From the NCBI RefSeq assembly GCF_030253575.1, contig NC_080568.1, positions 6,423,501 to 6,487,500 on the forward strand: DNA of 64,000 nucleotides, written 5' to 3'. Within the stretch, counting starts at the first letter, position 1. Each line of letters starts with the position of its first letter. Both the position numbers and the translations under genes were made by a program. The notes under the pieces are model-generated. The model saw only the letters and a list, made by a program, of their open reading frames with translations, ran no database searches and was not told the DNA's origin. Shown here in pieces: positions 1 through 13,112 of the stretch. The stretch is from Rhododendron vialii. Lineage: Eukaryota > Streptophyta > Magnoliopsida > Ericales > Ericaceae.

Positions 1-540
1 ACTCGTGCAAAATAATATAGTAAAAAAAACCGTAAAAAGATTTTCTAAAGGCACCCTTACTAAGCTAAAGTACTCGAGTTCACTGGCTAATCATACGTGA
101 TAGTTTGTATCCATAATTTGACAAATACAACCAATTGGATTCTGGCCTGCTTTGACTTAATAAGCCCTTTGGCATTTTTTTAATTCATTTTGTTTTGTAA
201 TATTTGATTTTATATTAAATTTTTGTAAATTATTGATTTGCCTCGATGAGAAGTTTAAAAAAATTATGATCCTTTTAAATAAAAACAAAAATAATTCATT
301 TTTTGTTTGTGTCTGGATCATAATTTTTCTAATTCCTTTCGGTGAGACGAGCTAATAATTCATTAAAAATCAACACGGAACTTAACAAAAGCAAAAAAAG
401 TGAATTATTTAAGCCAAATCAGACAAATATAAGCATAATAGTCAAGGCAAAAAATGGAAAATATGTGAATAGGTAAGCGATAATAGTGAAATTAACAATA
501 AATGTAATAATTCCTTTTTCTTTTTCATTTTTTCCCTTTC
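1..540. other. intergenic, upstream of RNase H1 gene
   Basis: AT-rich DNA with no open frame that resembles a known protein. It should contain the promoter of the RNase H1 gene that follows, but I see no clear TATA box at a convincing distance from the CT-rich leader. Confidence 0.5.
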
Positions 541-1700
541 GTTGAGGTTGAACAAAATTTGGGGGAGGGTTTTACAGGAAAACACCCAAAACCCCACCGG
601 ACATCTCTCTCTCTCTCTCTCTAGTCGAAGACGGGAACTAGTCACAGCTTCGTCGACAAATCAATCGGTATGTTATCTACTCGTCGCACTTCTTTTCCGG
701 TTCTTTCTCGGCAACCAAACAGACCAGTTGACGGAACCCTGCCCCGTTTGGTTGCTGTGAATTGTGTAGGAAAATGAAACAAATCCAAGTAGTGAGTCAT
801 GTGATTACTGGAATTTAGGTATCGAGAAATCAAGAAGCAAAAAAACAAACGAATATTTTTTTTTTTTGTCTATTGACGTTCCAATTGATTAGCGTGATTT
901 GGTGAGCAATGATAAAACGTTATGGGAAACCTAGAGAGATGCCTCATCATTTAACCAGTTATATTTCTCCCGAAAAATGGTGAGATTTGATGAGAATCGG
1001 TGAGAAGTAAAATTGACCAGCTTAGCGTCTAGGAACACTGAACATAACAACATGCACAATACGCTACATTGATTGTTGAAATGCTGTGCCAAATGCATGA
1101 ATTGCTAGTTTTCAACTACCAATGAAAACACTATCACGTAGGCATGTTGTTTTACTAGACTTTCTCATTGTTCTGTATAGTTTTTCATATAAAAGGACAA
1201 TGTCTCTCATGGTATTACGCCAGGACAGACGCAAAATTTAAACATTAGGGGGAGAATGTATATGCAATATGAAAAAACATTGTTGAACTACCGGGGCAGA
1301 CTTATTTAGCAAAAATAGTTGTAGTAATCCTGGCACAATTTCATGGGGTGGGCGGTCACCCTTGTCCAGCTGCCCCTCGGTCTATCCTTGGGCTTGCCCA
1401 TGGTTTGCTTTGCTCATCCATGCAGGATCGTATTTTCTTTTCTTTTCTTTTCTCAGCTGTAAGAGAGACCATAATCAATTCTTTTCTTCTCTAACCATGC
1501 AACAACTCACTCAGACTTGGTTTATGACTCAAGTTTCATGTACTCTAATATGGGAAACAAAAGGAACAATAGAAGTATGTTGTGAACTACTTGACTGAAT
1601 CTCTTTGCCTCCAAAATATCTAACTGAATTTTAGAATGGTATTCATTTTAGAAATTTCATATGCCAGAAATCTGGAGAATTTGGGGAAAACTGCATTGTG
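541..1700 (+). promoter_or_regulatory. 5' leader of RNase H1 gene with probable leader intron
   Basis: The leader exon appears to run through a (CT)n tract at 605-622 and end at 667, where a good donor (G|GTATGT) occurs. The start codon lies at 1701, with candidate acceptors at about 1635, 1652 and 1671. CT-rich leaders and leader introns are common in plant housekeeping genes. The exact acceptor and the transcription start cannot be fixed without transcript data. Confidence 0.45.
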
Positions 1701-4700
1701 ATGAACTGCTTGTTTCGTGCATGTTCTGCGGCTATACTTTCAAGGACTGGTGATTTTGTTGGTAGGAGTTCATGCTGTGGATTCTCTGTTCCCACATGGA
1801 AAACAAGATTGAATTATGTTGGTATTAAAACTGTGAATTTGGAGCTTTTGTTAATACGGTTGAGAGCTCAGTGCTATTCCACTGGAAAGGAAGGTGGAAG
1901 TAAGTCTCGTTCAAAAAAATTGGATCCTATACCAGTCATGGAACAAGAGAAGGATGCATTCTTTGTTGTACGGAAGGGGGATATTGTTGGTGTTTACAAG
2001 AGTCTTAGCGATTGTCAGGCTCAAGTTGGATCTTCGGTAATCTTTTTTTCCCATGTTTTCCAGTTGCCGTTTTTTTTCTATTCCTTCATGTGGATATACG
2101 AAATTATGACCTTAATGTGCTTTATTATGTTTTAACACGATTGTTTGGTTTTGATGTAAAGAAAAAAGCTTGATTTTATTGTGCTATTTATATATGGGAT
2201 TGTAGTTTTTGGTGAATGCTTAAAGTTGCAGAAGAGCTTCAGATTGCATGGGCATATCTATGACATGCTCTGGTCCATTAGCCTTGAGTGTTTCGTGTTG
2301 AGCATACTTTTGTTGGTTTACTGTTAATAATGAAATGTTGTTGATAATCAAGAGCGCTGGTGCATATTAAGTGTATGTGTGCAATCAGTCTCTCTCTCCC
2401 TCTTCATCTCTCTCTCTCTCCGTGGTCGAGTTGGGTGTTAGGGTTTTCGGCTGAAAACCCTCTTTTGAGTGCCAATAAAGTTGGGAAAGGTTAAGTCACC
2501 ACTTTTCCATCCAAGGTATGAGTTTTCTGTCCAAGACATGGATGGAATGTGGAAATTGGCCTTAGTAAGTAACGTATGGTTAGTTTAAGGGGCAAGTGTG
2601 TGCAATTGATAGTTAAAGGACAAAGTAAACAAAATTTGGATAGTTTAAGGGGCAAGTATGTATTTTACTTTTTACCCTTCTGAAGTATTGTATAGCTTTT
2701 ATAAGTTCTGAGCTTTAAATTCCAGATATTTGAAAATTGAACATTAGAATGAATCCAAAACTAGAAGTTGAGTCCTTTAACTTGAAAACTAAACCAATTT
2801 ACGTGCAGTTTTTATCCTGAGTGGGTTGATTGAGCATTATCAAAAACAGTTAAGTACAGATCCGCTGATAATTTTAACACTCCAGTCCTTAGTAGGAATT
2901 TCAGGATACCCATATGTATACTGTTTCTGGAAGCTTTTTCGTGTTGCCATTTCTGATCTGGTTTGGTTATATTATTTTTGAAGTGCATCAATGCGTTTGG
3001 CTATGATCTTTGTTTGGTCTTTGGGTCTGTGGCAGATACCAGCATGCTAATATGTTATGCTTGTATATATTTGTGGGTATGTGTTGCTTGCTTCTTTACA
3101 AAATGATCCTTGGCAGCTATGGTAGTCTTACTTTGTTTTCTGCATTAAGTTGCTATGGCTAAAGAGATGATCATCCCTCATTTTGTTCCCCCCCGATAGA
3201 TATGTGATCCTCCTGTCAGTGTCTACAAAGGATACCGTATGCCTAGGGACACCGAGGAATATGTTCTCTCTTGTGGGCTCAAGAATGCTCTTTATTCCAT
3301 CAAAGCTGCAGATCTAAAAGAGGATATTTTTGGTCCTCTTATGCCTTGCCCATTTCAGGTGAGCATTTTTTTTTGTCCTTTGTAACAGATAAATTTTGAT
3401 TTCATTATTAGGAAGCTAATTAGTTTTTTTCATTGGAGTGAAGTTTTTGGACCGATATGAATGTGCACACATTTGCAAACTGCATGTGATGATGTGGTAC
3501 TAGAAATCAATTGTTGTAGTTCATCCCTCACCATATTCTTATTTGATCATGTGCATAAAAGTTTGAATTAAATTCCTTTGTTTTCTTTGTACCTAAGATC
3601 TAAGCAATGGGTGGATTTGGGACTAGCTGACTGGGTGTGCTAAACAACTGGTAGAACCAGCAAACTGATACGAACCGGTCCAGACCTTGTGCTTGTCTAT
3701 TTTGTTTTTATTTATGATTAACAGTGTGGTCTGGGTCCCAGGAAAATAAAAACTGTCAGTTATGGTTTGGTCACAGATTTGTACTAAAAGCACACATTGA
3801 ACCGGCCCGAACCATTCTCTAGTTTTAATCAATTTAAATGCGTAAAATATGTAGTTATGAAATTTAATGAATTACTCTCTTTATGTAAAGATAGAGGTAG
3901 TTATGCATGTCTCACTCTATTGCTATGCTCTGTATGCCATTGTGTCACTGGAGATTGCACTTATATTGTGATGAGACAAACTATAACGTGTATGTTGTGT
4001 ATTTTCGCATTTCATGGAACCTAATTTAGAGGATATTCGAAAAATGGAATTTTATTCGTTTATCTTTCAGATGCTCGCATATGAAGATGATTTTTTGTTG
4101 GACTATTCTGCATTTGGCATATTTTTTTATAGCATAGTGGGGCCAGACCTTTCCATTTTTGTGCTTCAGTTCTGGTTTCGTTCCAAGTGTTCTATAGTTG
4201 GATTATTAAGTAGTTTGGTTCTTGGTTTACAACAAATTCAGATCAAACCAGTTTGCTAACAGTCCTATTCGGGGCTGCTGCTTGAAATATTAAACTCTGA
4301 ACAAAATTGTGGGAGTGTACCTGATTACAAAACTCAGCAGCTTTTGATATTGAAGGATTACTCTATCTCTGAACTGGAGATCCATTTAAGAGAGTTAATG
4401 TAGCATTTTCTCTCAGCAACCATCTTCTTTCAGAGGAGAAACACCCGGCAAGGATGTAGGGAAAAAGAGGTCGCAGGGATTGCTGGGAGCAGAAATGTGG
4501 GTAAGTTTCAAACATTTTTTTTAAAATCATAAACAAGTGTGGCATTATGGGATGTTCACTTTTTGAGCATGCTGTTATTCCCTTTTGCATAGCAGAAGTT
4601 CAGCTGCATTGTATCCATAACCAGTAATTTCCTTAATGATTATCCAGTAAGATATCGTAAATTCATATTTGTAATTTTCTTTTATGCATGTATTTCACAG

Positions 4701-7700
4701 TGATTGCACAAGAGAGTTCACTGTTTGATTTGGATCTTTTCCCCTTCGTTTCTAAATAGCTCTAAATCTATGATACTCTGCTTCAAGATATGGTTTCAGA
4801 CTGACCTAGTGAGATAGTCGGGCTAGGAGAAGAGGAAGACCTAAATTGACTTTGGATGCCGTGATACGAAATGACTTGGGCTTACTAAATCTAAGTGAAG
4901 AGGTAGCCTTAGACAAAGCTCAATGGAAAAACAGGGTTCATAGAGCTGAGTCGCTGACTCCAATTGATTGGGACACAAGGCTCGGTTTGGTTTACTGACC
5001 TAGTGAGATGGCAGGTTTCAAATCATCTTTAGAAGTCAAGGACTTTTTCTTAGTAAAGTAGAAGGAATAGTTCTTTCGAATTTGGATTCTTTGATGATTG
5101 CGGGTCTTGATTAAAGTAAAAAAATCAATTTCTAGTCGGATTTCAGATTTGATAAAACTCCACCTTCTCAAACCTACCCGCACGAAAGTTTAACCACTTC
5201 TACCTGTTTTGCTAAAATTGTCTCAATGGAAGATTTCGTAGTCTGAGTGTTAGCAAAGGCCGTCTTTAACCTTTGCAGAAAAATCTACCAATGGTCAATC
5301 AACAGGCTGTTGTGTGCATGGTCAATCAACAGGCTGTTGTGTTGCATGGTTCTAGTTGTCTCTATTATGAGGACTTTCTTTCAAGTATAAGAAAAGAAAA
5401 TAAGGATGAAAAAGAGAAGAATTCAATTGCTTCCAAGTGAATCGGGAATTCCGTAAACTACTCCTTTGAAGCAATCTAAACCACATTGTTCTACTCCTGC
5501 CTGAATTAATCTACTCCTATGATAGGAATGACAAAAATACACTATATTAATGAAGAAGATGTAAGGTCAAGGCCTTTTACAATGAAGCCCGAGTGGCTAT
5601 ATATAGAAGAATTTGTTGGCAGTAGCTTCTTAAACTACTAATCATACTCTTCTTTAGTCTTGTGCTGCCACATGTTCTCCCCCTAAGCCACTTTTTCTTT
5701 CATGTCCTCTATACGTTACTCGCATGTATTTTTAACTCCTTTCAACTCCCAACTAAACAAGAAGATGCAAGTGTCCTGGACATTTGACAATAAGGATAAT
5801 AATAGAAGCAACAATGATAATAGTAGTAGTACTAATTGTAATTATAGTAATGATAAACAGTAATTTATTATGATGCAAATACTGCCATATGGACGTGGCA
5901 TTATATTTTTGGACCACCAATTCCACCTTGTCCCATTCACACCTTCTCTCTTCATTACTGCTCTTTGTCTCTTCCTCAATTACCGTGCTCAACACCTCCC
6001 TCCAAACCTCTCATTTAGAAGTGATAATAAACAGTGCATTGCCTATGGCCTCAAAGCTTTCACTTAGCTTCTCTATCCATAAGATAGCTGAATGAAATGG
6101 ACATTACCGGCACAAAGCTCCAAAGAGGTTTAGTAGAGTTTTCTTGACTCCAAGTAGATTCTAGATATATGACAAACTTTAGCAGACCTTTAGCAAATTT
6201 TGTGTATTGGTTTGTCAGAGCATTTGCACATGGTTAAGAATAGAAGCTGTTGACAGCTGCAATTTCCCCCCCTTTTATTCTTATTATTTTGGGCACCGTG
6301 CATGATTAATGATATGGCGTTTTGTGTTGTTGATCTTGTAGCCTGTTGTATGGTGTGTTGCATTCTACAGTGTCTCAAACTTCCTATAGTTGCATGGTTA
6401 TTGGGTGTTGTATGCTTTAGGGGTTATGTGTTGGCTTCACACAGTCCTGGATTTTTATTGTTTAAGTGTAATTTCTTTTACAGGAAGCAACTGGATTACC
6501 ATCCTTCCCAGACGAACCCTTGAGAAAGAATATCAAACTAGAGCCTGGTGTCATGACCCGAGTTCAATCTTCTGGTGTAAGTTGATGTTACCAGGATGGC
6601 TAACAGAAAGAAACATGACATGCCTAACACTTTAGGAATTGCAATTTGTTAGAGCTTGTCCGACATCGGGTAATAATCACCTTAAAAACTAGTATATGAT
6701 CCTGGGCGGCCTCTCCACTCATTGCCAATTGGTTTCGAGTTGAATGGTTTAACACAATTAATGGTTTACACTGAGAGAAGATCTGCACTGCAAATTTTTG
6801 ATAAAGTTAATGAACGGAGGGAATTCTTATTGCCTTGATCCTTGTAAGTTAGAACAACAACATCAATAACAGTACCATATAATCCTCAATCGACGGATAT
6901 GAGCGGGGGAGGACTGGACAAACCTAACATTTGGCAATATATGCACAAAGTGGCTGCTCCCAAAATGTTTTACCAGTGAAATAGTGCCCCCTCTGTACCT
7001 GTAAAAGTTGAGGAACTCAAGGAGTTCAAATTGTACACAAAATTTCAAAATCTCTCAGCCTCAACTTAAGGTATGGTGAAGAACCCTATTAGAAGCGAGT
7101 GGAGCTTCCATGGAGCCAACAGAGGTGTGCAGCACATTTAGTTTCCAATCTCCTCCCCCTCCCCCTCCCCCCAAGCCTCTAGAGCAATCTTGGAGGATCA
7201 AAGCAATCCTTATTAGTCAGTTATTTTCTTTTTGTGAGTGTCCTGTCAGAATCAGGTGATAAATCCAGTTGTATTCTGATACTTTTTATGGATTTGTTAT
7301 GCATATAGAACTGATTTTTTTGAGATTCCATGCAGCGCTCTTGTATTGTTGAGTTTGATGGTGCCTCAAAAGGAAATCCTGGTCAAGCTGGTGCAGGAGC
7401 TGTACTGCGAGCTGATGATGGCAGCATGGTACATGGTCCAGCATTTGGCGGTTTATTGGGATTTTTTTTTCCTTTTCCACGTTGAATGTTTCTAATTCTG
7501 CTTTTTGTATAGATTTGTAGATTGCGTGAAGGTTTGGGCATAGCGACCAATAATGCTGCTGAATATCGAGCCTTGATTCTAGGGATGAAATATGCACTCA
7601 TGAAAGGGTTTACAAATATCCGTGTTTTGGGGGACTCCAAGCTCGTTTGTATGCAGGTTAATGGTTGGATTTCAGTATTTCTAGCATTTACTTCCATATC

Positions 7701-8735
7701 TTTACTTGCTTTGACATAACAGAGCATACCTTTTCTTTTCTGGGATGAACTATGTACATAATTTTCACCCGGAGAGGAAGTTTTCCACTGTTGATAAGAC
7801 AATGAGTTGAATGACAAATCATTGTAATAGGAAGTTGTAGCTTGAGTTCAGTGACAGTTGTAGATAGAAGGCCCTAACTTTTATCTCCTGTTTTGTTTCA
7901 GTTGTGCTGTCTTGGTTTATGATTCTGTTCAACATTTTTTTTTCCCCTTTTGTAGAGAACTTCTGTTCAGCTTAGTATTGTTGTTTCCTGAAAGCAACAA
8001 TTTATGGGCAGCATTTTCCTGTGTGGACTTGTGGCTGCAGAATATGGAGAGTTTTAGTATTTTGAACTTCTATATTCTCGTGATAGGAAACATAAACCTC
8101 TGAGTTCCTACCACTGTGTTCCATGCTTAAATCCATTTAGTGCACATTGCATTGTCTCCATTGTTTAGTATTACTGTCTTGTGCAAAATTGCCTTTTCCC
8201 TGTTACTAGTTAGTGAAATGTTTCTTTTTCCTCGACCTTTTTTCGTTACGGAACAGATTCAGGGTTTATGGAAGGTAAGACACCAAAACATGTCCGACTT
8301 GTACGAGGAGGCAAAGAAACTGAAGGACAGGTTTCTTTCGTTCGAGATTAAGCATGTGCTCCGGGTAAGTAAAGTAAATTCTACTCCTATAGCATGTGGG
8401 CTTTCTCTGTGCAGTTTTTTGTAGTAGTATATAATTCCTTTTAAATTTATTTGTGGGATTATAGAGTGGTAAATGACCTGCTCTAGTTTCCTGCTGCTGT
8501 TTCTTTTACCGCATCCACTCTTCGCAATTTTTGACATTTATCTTTTCACTTTCAAAAGGATTTAAACTCGGCGGCTGATGCTGAAGCCAACCATGCTGCT
8601 TGTCTTGCTGGTTAGATGTTCATGTTATTTATTTATCAGAGCTGCTTTTTTTTTTTTCCGATTCAATTAGTACAGCAATGTTTACGAGATTCCACTGTTT
8701 CCGCAGATGGTCAAGTAGAGGAGATTGATGGGTAG
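1701..8735 (+). CDS. RNase H1-like protein (hybrid-binding domain + RNase H), probably organellar, 8 exons
   Basis: Cleaves the RNA strand of RNA-DNA hybrids (R-loops, replication primers). I place coding exons at 1701-2036, 3200-3358, 6484-6576, 7336-7428, 7513-7656, 8257-8364, 8559-8610 and 8707-8735. All have GT-AG borders and together they keep one frame of 337 residues. Residues 1-62 are basic and hydroxylated, ending in RAQCYST, which looks like a mitochondrial or plastid presequence. Residues about 86-137 (FFVVRKGDIVGVYKS...) form the hybrid-binding (viroplasmin-like) domain. The catalytic core starts near residue 198 with FDGASKGNPG. The four acidic residues are D204, E244 (NNAAEYRALI), D268 (GDSKL) and D318 (NSAADAEAN). 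The domain order matches plant RNH1 proteins, such as the Arabidopsis organellar paralogues; which organelle is inference. A GTG-ATG pair occurs at 1698-1703; the ATG at 1701 is the start. Introns total about 6 kb and carry repeats. No lesion seen. Confidence 0.9.
4800..5009 (+). mobile_element. 5'-truncated RTE-clade LINE tail with 16-bp target duplication
   Basis: A 178-bp insert (4816-4993) lies between two perfect copies of actgacctagtgagat (4800-4815 and 4994-5009). Read from about 4826 it encodes the last ~54 residues of an RTE-type reverse transcriptase ORF (RRRGRPKLTLDAVIR, DKAQWKNRVHRA, TPIDWDTRLG) and then stops. It ends in a short T/G-rich run, not poly-A, as RTE elements do. The extreme 5' truncation and perfect duplication indicate target-primed insertion. 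It sits in intron 2 of the RNase H1 gene. Confidence 0.8.
6867..7050. repeat. dispersed repeat, copy 1 (second copy near 18.33 kb)
   Basis: Shares with 18330-18545 the ordered blocks caatc-a-gg-atgagcggggga-gattg, caaacctaacatttg-caatatatgcacaaa-tggctgct, and accattgaaac-gtgccccc. The copies are diverged and carry no recognisable terminal repeats. It lies in an intron of the RNase H1 gene. The family is not identified. Confidence 0.55.
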
Positions 8736-10876
8736 TAAACGAATGGATGTAACAATTCATCATATCACAGAAAACATGGACAATAATGGTTTACAATTGT
8801 TTTCTGAACTCAATGTTCATTCCAATGAAGCAGGAAGCGTCAACCATTTTGGAGGAATCTTGACAAGGTTTTGAAGTTGGTGCCTTGAGAGTTTCGTGCC
8901 CGTGATATCATCAGCATTCTTGAACTACTTTCAACAAAATGTCGTTGCCTTGTTGATGATGTAGTTTTCTGCACTCGAGTTTGGCTGGCACCAGTGAAAT
9001 AAGTTTTTGTTATTTAGTTTCCAATTTTTCTGTGGTACAAGGGAACTCAAAATATACCAGCAATTTGGACCCCCTTTGCAGAAGCTTATGAAGAAGTTCT
9101 TTCACTGTATTCCTCCAATTATGTAAACTGAATTGATGATGAGTATTTTGCTGTGCAATCATTTGCCTTAGCGATCTCTGTTCTTTTTCCATTTGTCTTC
9201 CCTTTCAACCGCGCTGGCAAGAACCACTTCTTATGATCGGTCATTGGAAAAACAAAGAATGTTGTTGGGAGTCCTTCCTTTCAGGGTTCTGATGCGCAGA
9301 TTATGTTGAGATCCACCTCAGAGTATGCTCATTCGTGGGAACTGGGGTTGGTGCTGTCTCTCAAAAGGTGCTGCTGTCCCTGGCGAGCGGGGTTTACTCC
9401 GGTTTTGTTGCCCCGGTTTTGTTTACGAATGTCCAGCAAATGTAGACAGATCCCCCTCCCCATGATTAACCCTTGCAATCTTCCTAGATCTTTGTACCTT
9501 GGTCCTTTTGGATCTATGATTTATATATAGCTAAAGTATTCACTACTAGTACTCTCTCTCTCACATACAAACGTCTACATACATTAGAATTGAAAACTCA
9601 CCAAATGTGGTATTTGTTCCCTATCTTACTTATTATTATCAGTATCCTCTCTCCCTCAACTCTCTTGAATTCCTCTCTCTCACATCCCTTTTACATTCCA
9701 CCACTCCACAAATTCGGATATCCAATCACTCCACCCATCAACAAACATTCCAACCACCACGGTCCACGGCTGCCCTGAGGTCCCTCGTCACCGTCGTCTT
9801 CTCCGATGGTCTGAAACTGTCCGGAATCGTTACTCGCTTTTTCGGCCGGAACCGAAGTAGAATAATCGCTTCCTTACTCTCTCCCAAGTATATTAAATAT
9901 TTACATATTATTCTTTTTACTTATCAAAGTGAAAGAAAAGATTCCGACATTGCACGGCGGAAATCAGTATTCTTTTGTTTTGCTTCGGAATTCCACGTTC
10001 TGTTTTGCATGTTTAAAAGTGATAGTTAAGTTCTAAAAAAATAAAATAATGAATGTTTAAATGTTAAATCTATACTTAAGAAATATATAATAGTACATAT
10101 TTAATAAAGCTATGATATGATTAGCCTCAGTAAAAACTAGTGTAAAAAAAAAGTATTTATCTTTATTTATTTATTTATTTTTGTTTTTAGTGAAACAAAT
10201 GAAGATAAAATGTGTTCTGGTATAATAATAAAGTATGAATACTTATTACGTAAGTTAGTTGTACTTATACGGTAGAAGAATAAATTTGTTAGTAGTGAAC
10301 TTACTTACTGTAAGTTAGGAAGAATAACCACCTAGATTAAGTAGTAAAACTACATTAATTCTACCAGACTTTAATGAACTTTAGATTCTTTTTTTTTAAT
10401 TATATACTTACATCAGAATTTGGAGAAATAACAGATTACTAACAAAACTCAAGGGTTTACGAAATTGTTAATTAAATCCCAAGTTCAATAAATCGATTAA
10501 AGAACAGAGACGTTCATTGAAATTTTAAGCAACCCAAGAAGGCATTGGCCCAATCCAAATCCCATGTGTTTATTTATTTGCACCTATCAATTGTTGTATT
10601 GTTATCTCATTGCAATGTATCATGTTTAAGCTATTGATTGGTTGTATCACGTTGTACGTGCTAGAATGGATTTAGTTTCACGGGGTGGTTATAAGTAGTG
10701 AATCATGTAGACGATAAGTAAAAGAAAAATGGTAAAGTGTTGAAAGTGTGAGTACTGTGTGGATTGTGAATTGAGCCATGGCGATGGCAAGGGTAACCAA
10801 TGGGGCCTTGTGTTGAAATGGGTTACCCGCGGGGCCCAGTGATGAGATATGTTGTGACACTAACGTATGATACGTC
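8736..10876. other. 3' flank of RNase H1 gene and intergenic DNA
   Basis: The first ~250 bp should be the 3' UTR. The rest is AT-rich with several short open frames (for example 9607-10029) that resemble no protein family and lack gene-like context. The last ~200 bp (10680-10876) belongs to the repeat that was interrupted by the solo LTR beginning at 10877. Confidence 0.5.
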
Positions 10877-12121
10877 TGTAACACACAAATTCGAGTCCTG
10901 CAATAAAGAAGACCAAAAAGATGCACAAAATAATACTCCCTCCGTTCCTTTTTTTGTGTCTAGTATTTCATTTTGGGCTGTCCCTTAATAAGTGTCTATT
11001 TTGTAAAGTTAGGGGGGTAAAAGTTGGTGTATTATCTATTTTGTCCCTAAAAGTAGATTTTATTTTGAAAAGTTAGTGAGTAAAAGTGTAATGATGATGG
11101 GTAAGTAGGGAAAGTGGAGGAAAAAATTGATGTGAAAGGTGTAATGATGATGTATTTTTAATAAGTTGGAGTTACGAAGCAAGACACTTAAAAAGGGACG
11201 GAGGGAGTACTTTTTATTGATTTTGAATTGAGATGGTTACAATTCTCTAATAAATGCTCTTTAAATAAAGAAAAGAACAAAATCCTCTGATTCGATCTCC
11301 GAAATTGGTGGCGTTCCAACGGCTTGAATGCTTGTTGTTGAATCGCAGAAACAATAACTTTCTTTGAATCTTCAAGTTGAATGAACTGAAGAACAAAGGC
11401 TGAAGATGACTTGAACTTCAGAGTTTGATCTTTAAAATCTCCACGAGTTTTGGTTTGTGGAATGATTTGATGTGGTGGACTTGCAAAGAAATCGACACGG
11501 TTTTTGGTGTTTGATGATTCTCTGCAGGATGTTGAAGAATGCTTGAGTTCTTGAAGAGTGCTTGAGAGCTCTGAAGAATGCCAAGCAAAATGTGTTCTCT
11601 CTCTCATATGAGCCTCTATTTATAGGCTCAATAAGAGAAGAGCTAAGTATGGCAAGATCTTATAATAAGATCTTGGATTGGCTTGATTTGATTTGATTGG
11701 CTTGATTGATTGGCTTGACTTGATTTGATTTGATTGGATCTTGATTCCATTTCATTTCCTATGTAAGAAGATTTTATTCTTCTTTTTTTAAGGAATGATT
11801 TTAATTTAAAAGAGAAATAATATATTTATTATTTGACTCTTTTCTTTTATGATTTATTTGAACCGGGCTTGCACTTTTGGGCTTGTGTACCTTAACCCAT
11901 TTGGCCAATCAAGCTAGCCCAACTCTTTAATCCGTTAGGCTAATTAAATTAGCCCAACTTACTTTGGTCTTCACTGTATCTCAAACGGATTGAGCCGTAG
12001 AAATTTGTTGGGTCCAATATTTATTCGAGTGTTTTGACCAATCTTGACTTTAATTAATTAAGACAATTTATCCCAATTGATCGGACGGTGATTAAGTCAT
12101 GCCGAAATTTTAATGTCTACA
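10877..12121 (-). mobile_element. solo LTR (minus orientation) with 5-bp target duplication
   Basis: The element begins TGTAACAC and ends GTCTACA. It is flanked by acgtc on both sides (10872-10876 and 12122-12126). On the minus strand a TATA motif (GAGCCTATAAATAG) lies near 11617-11630, followed by a CA-starting leader, as in a Ty3/gypsy LTR. No internal region or second LTR is present, so this is a solo LTR left by LTR-LTR recombination. A Stowaway MITE (10936-11207) is nested near its left end. The flanks join into a sequence that matches the neighbouring tandem copy at about 12185-12245, which acts as an empty site. Confidence 0.8.
10936..11207. mobile_element. Stowaway (Tc1/mariner-type) MITE
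   Basis: Terminal inverted repeats CTCCCTCCGTtcc and ggacGGAGGGAG are flanked by TA on each side (10934-10935, 11208-11209). The 272-bp, AT-rich, non-coding body fits a Stowaway MITE. It is nested inside the solo LTR, so it inserted later. Confidence 0.85.
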
Positions 12122-12920
12122 ACGTCATGAGAAGTTTCTCTTCGAGGAAGGGAATGGATCCCATGAGACAGTTATAGTTAGTGAGACGTTAATGTATGAT
12201 ACATCATGAGAAGTTTCTCTTTGAGGAAGGGAATGGGTCCCATGAGACGGTTATAGTTAGTGTGGGGTAGTGGATGTCCGTCCCTAATGTACGATACGTC
12301 ATGGGATGACTCGATCCTTCCGTTATGGTCTTAAGTGAGAACATGCTAGGTACATAACTTAGATGCGCTCACCTAGGACCTTGGTATAGGATAAGCAAGA
12401 GGAAAGGTGGACCCATGAGACAGATGTAGTTAGTGGATGTGGGAGGAAAGGATCCTTAGATTTCATGTAAGATGATAGATAGTAAAGAAAAAGACGATGT
12501 GCTATTATTCTGTACCTTTCGTGTATTATCAATTGTGATATTATTGTTATTATTGAATGCTAATTGTAGAGTAAGGGGTTGGTAGGATTGGGGTTATTCT
12601 ACAGGGTGAAGTATTACTCACGGATAAGTTTGTATTCTGGTAAATCGGTTGCTTTGGCGATCAATTTGCTAGAGGGTGCATGGTTCAATGGTGGAGCTGT
12701 TTGACACATGAGGAATATCAAGGGCGGAGATCGAGTATGCTTGGGATTTGTATCAAGACTAGAGTCGCTCTGAAGACGTTTAAATAATTATTAGATTCTT
12801 TTTGTATTTATTTTTAATGTAGATTTTGTATAATGACAAATATGGGCCTAGTAGTTTATAAAATTCAGTGTATTTTAGGGTTAATGCTTCCGAAATTCCG
12901 TGAAAAATCGGAGCGTTACA
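12122..12920 (-). repeat. degenerate gypsy-type LTR region with an ~80-bp tandem duplication
   Basis: Two adjacent copies of a ~65-bp block containing atgagaagtttctcttcgag and a-gagac-gttatagttagtg start near 12127 and 12207, with a weaker third trace near 12410. The region ends at 12920 with gagcgttaca. Read on the minus strand this gives TGTAACGCTCCGATTTTTC, the usual opening of Tekay/Del-type gypsy LTRs. The other end of this LTR and its target duplication were not found. Confidence 0.45.
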
Positions 12921-13112
12921 AGTTGTTCGGTGGTTGGAGACGGCCCGGCTTGGCCGGTTGGTATGATTTTCCTCCCCCCCGGTCGGTACTCATAGCATGA
13001 CTCAAATTAAATGGTCTAGTTCGAGTTAAAGGACATCTTCTTTTTTCATTCATTGTTTGATACATTAATGATAATATTTAGAGTCTAAGGTCCATGAAAT
13101 GACAAAACTACC

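Noticed and set aside
6650-6770. Possible TRIM or LTR scrap (gtccgacatcggg; ttgccaattggtttcgagtt)
   Set aside because: These phrases are common in plant repeats, but no boundaries can be drawn here.
9607-10029. 140-codon plus-strand open frame
   Set aside because: Low-complexity composition, no family resemblance, no splice or promoter context.
11188-11607. 139-codon minus-strand open frame
   Set aside because: It lies inside the transcribed part of the 10877-12121 LTR and overlaps the MITE end; no family resemblance.
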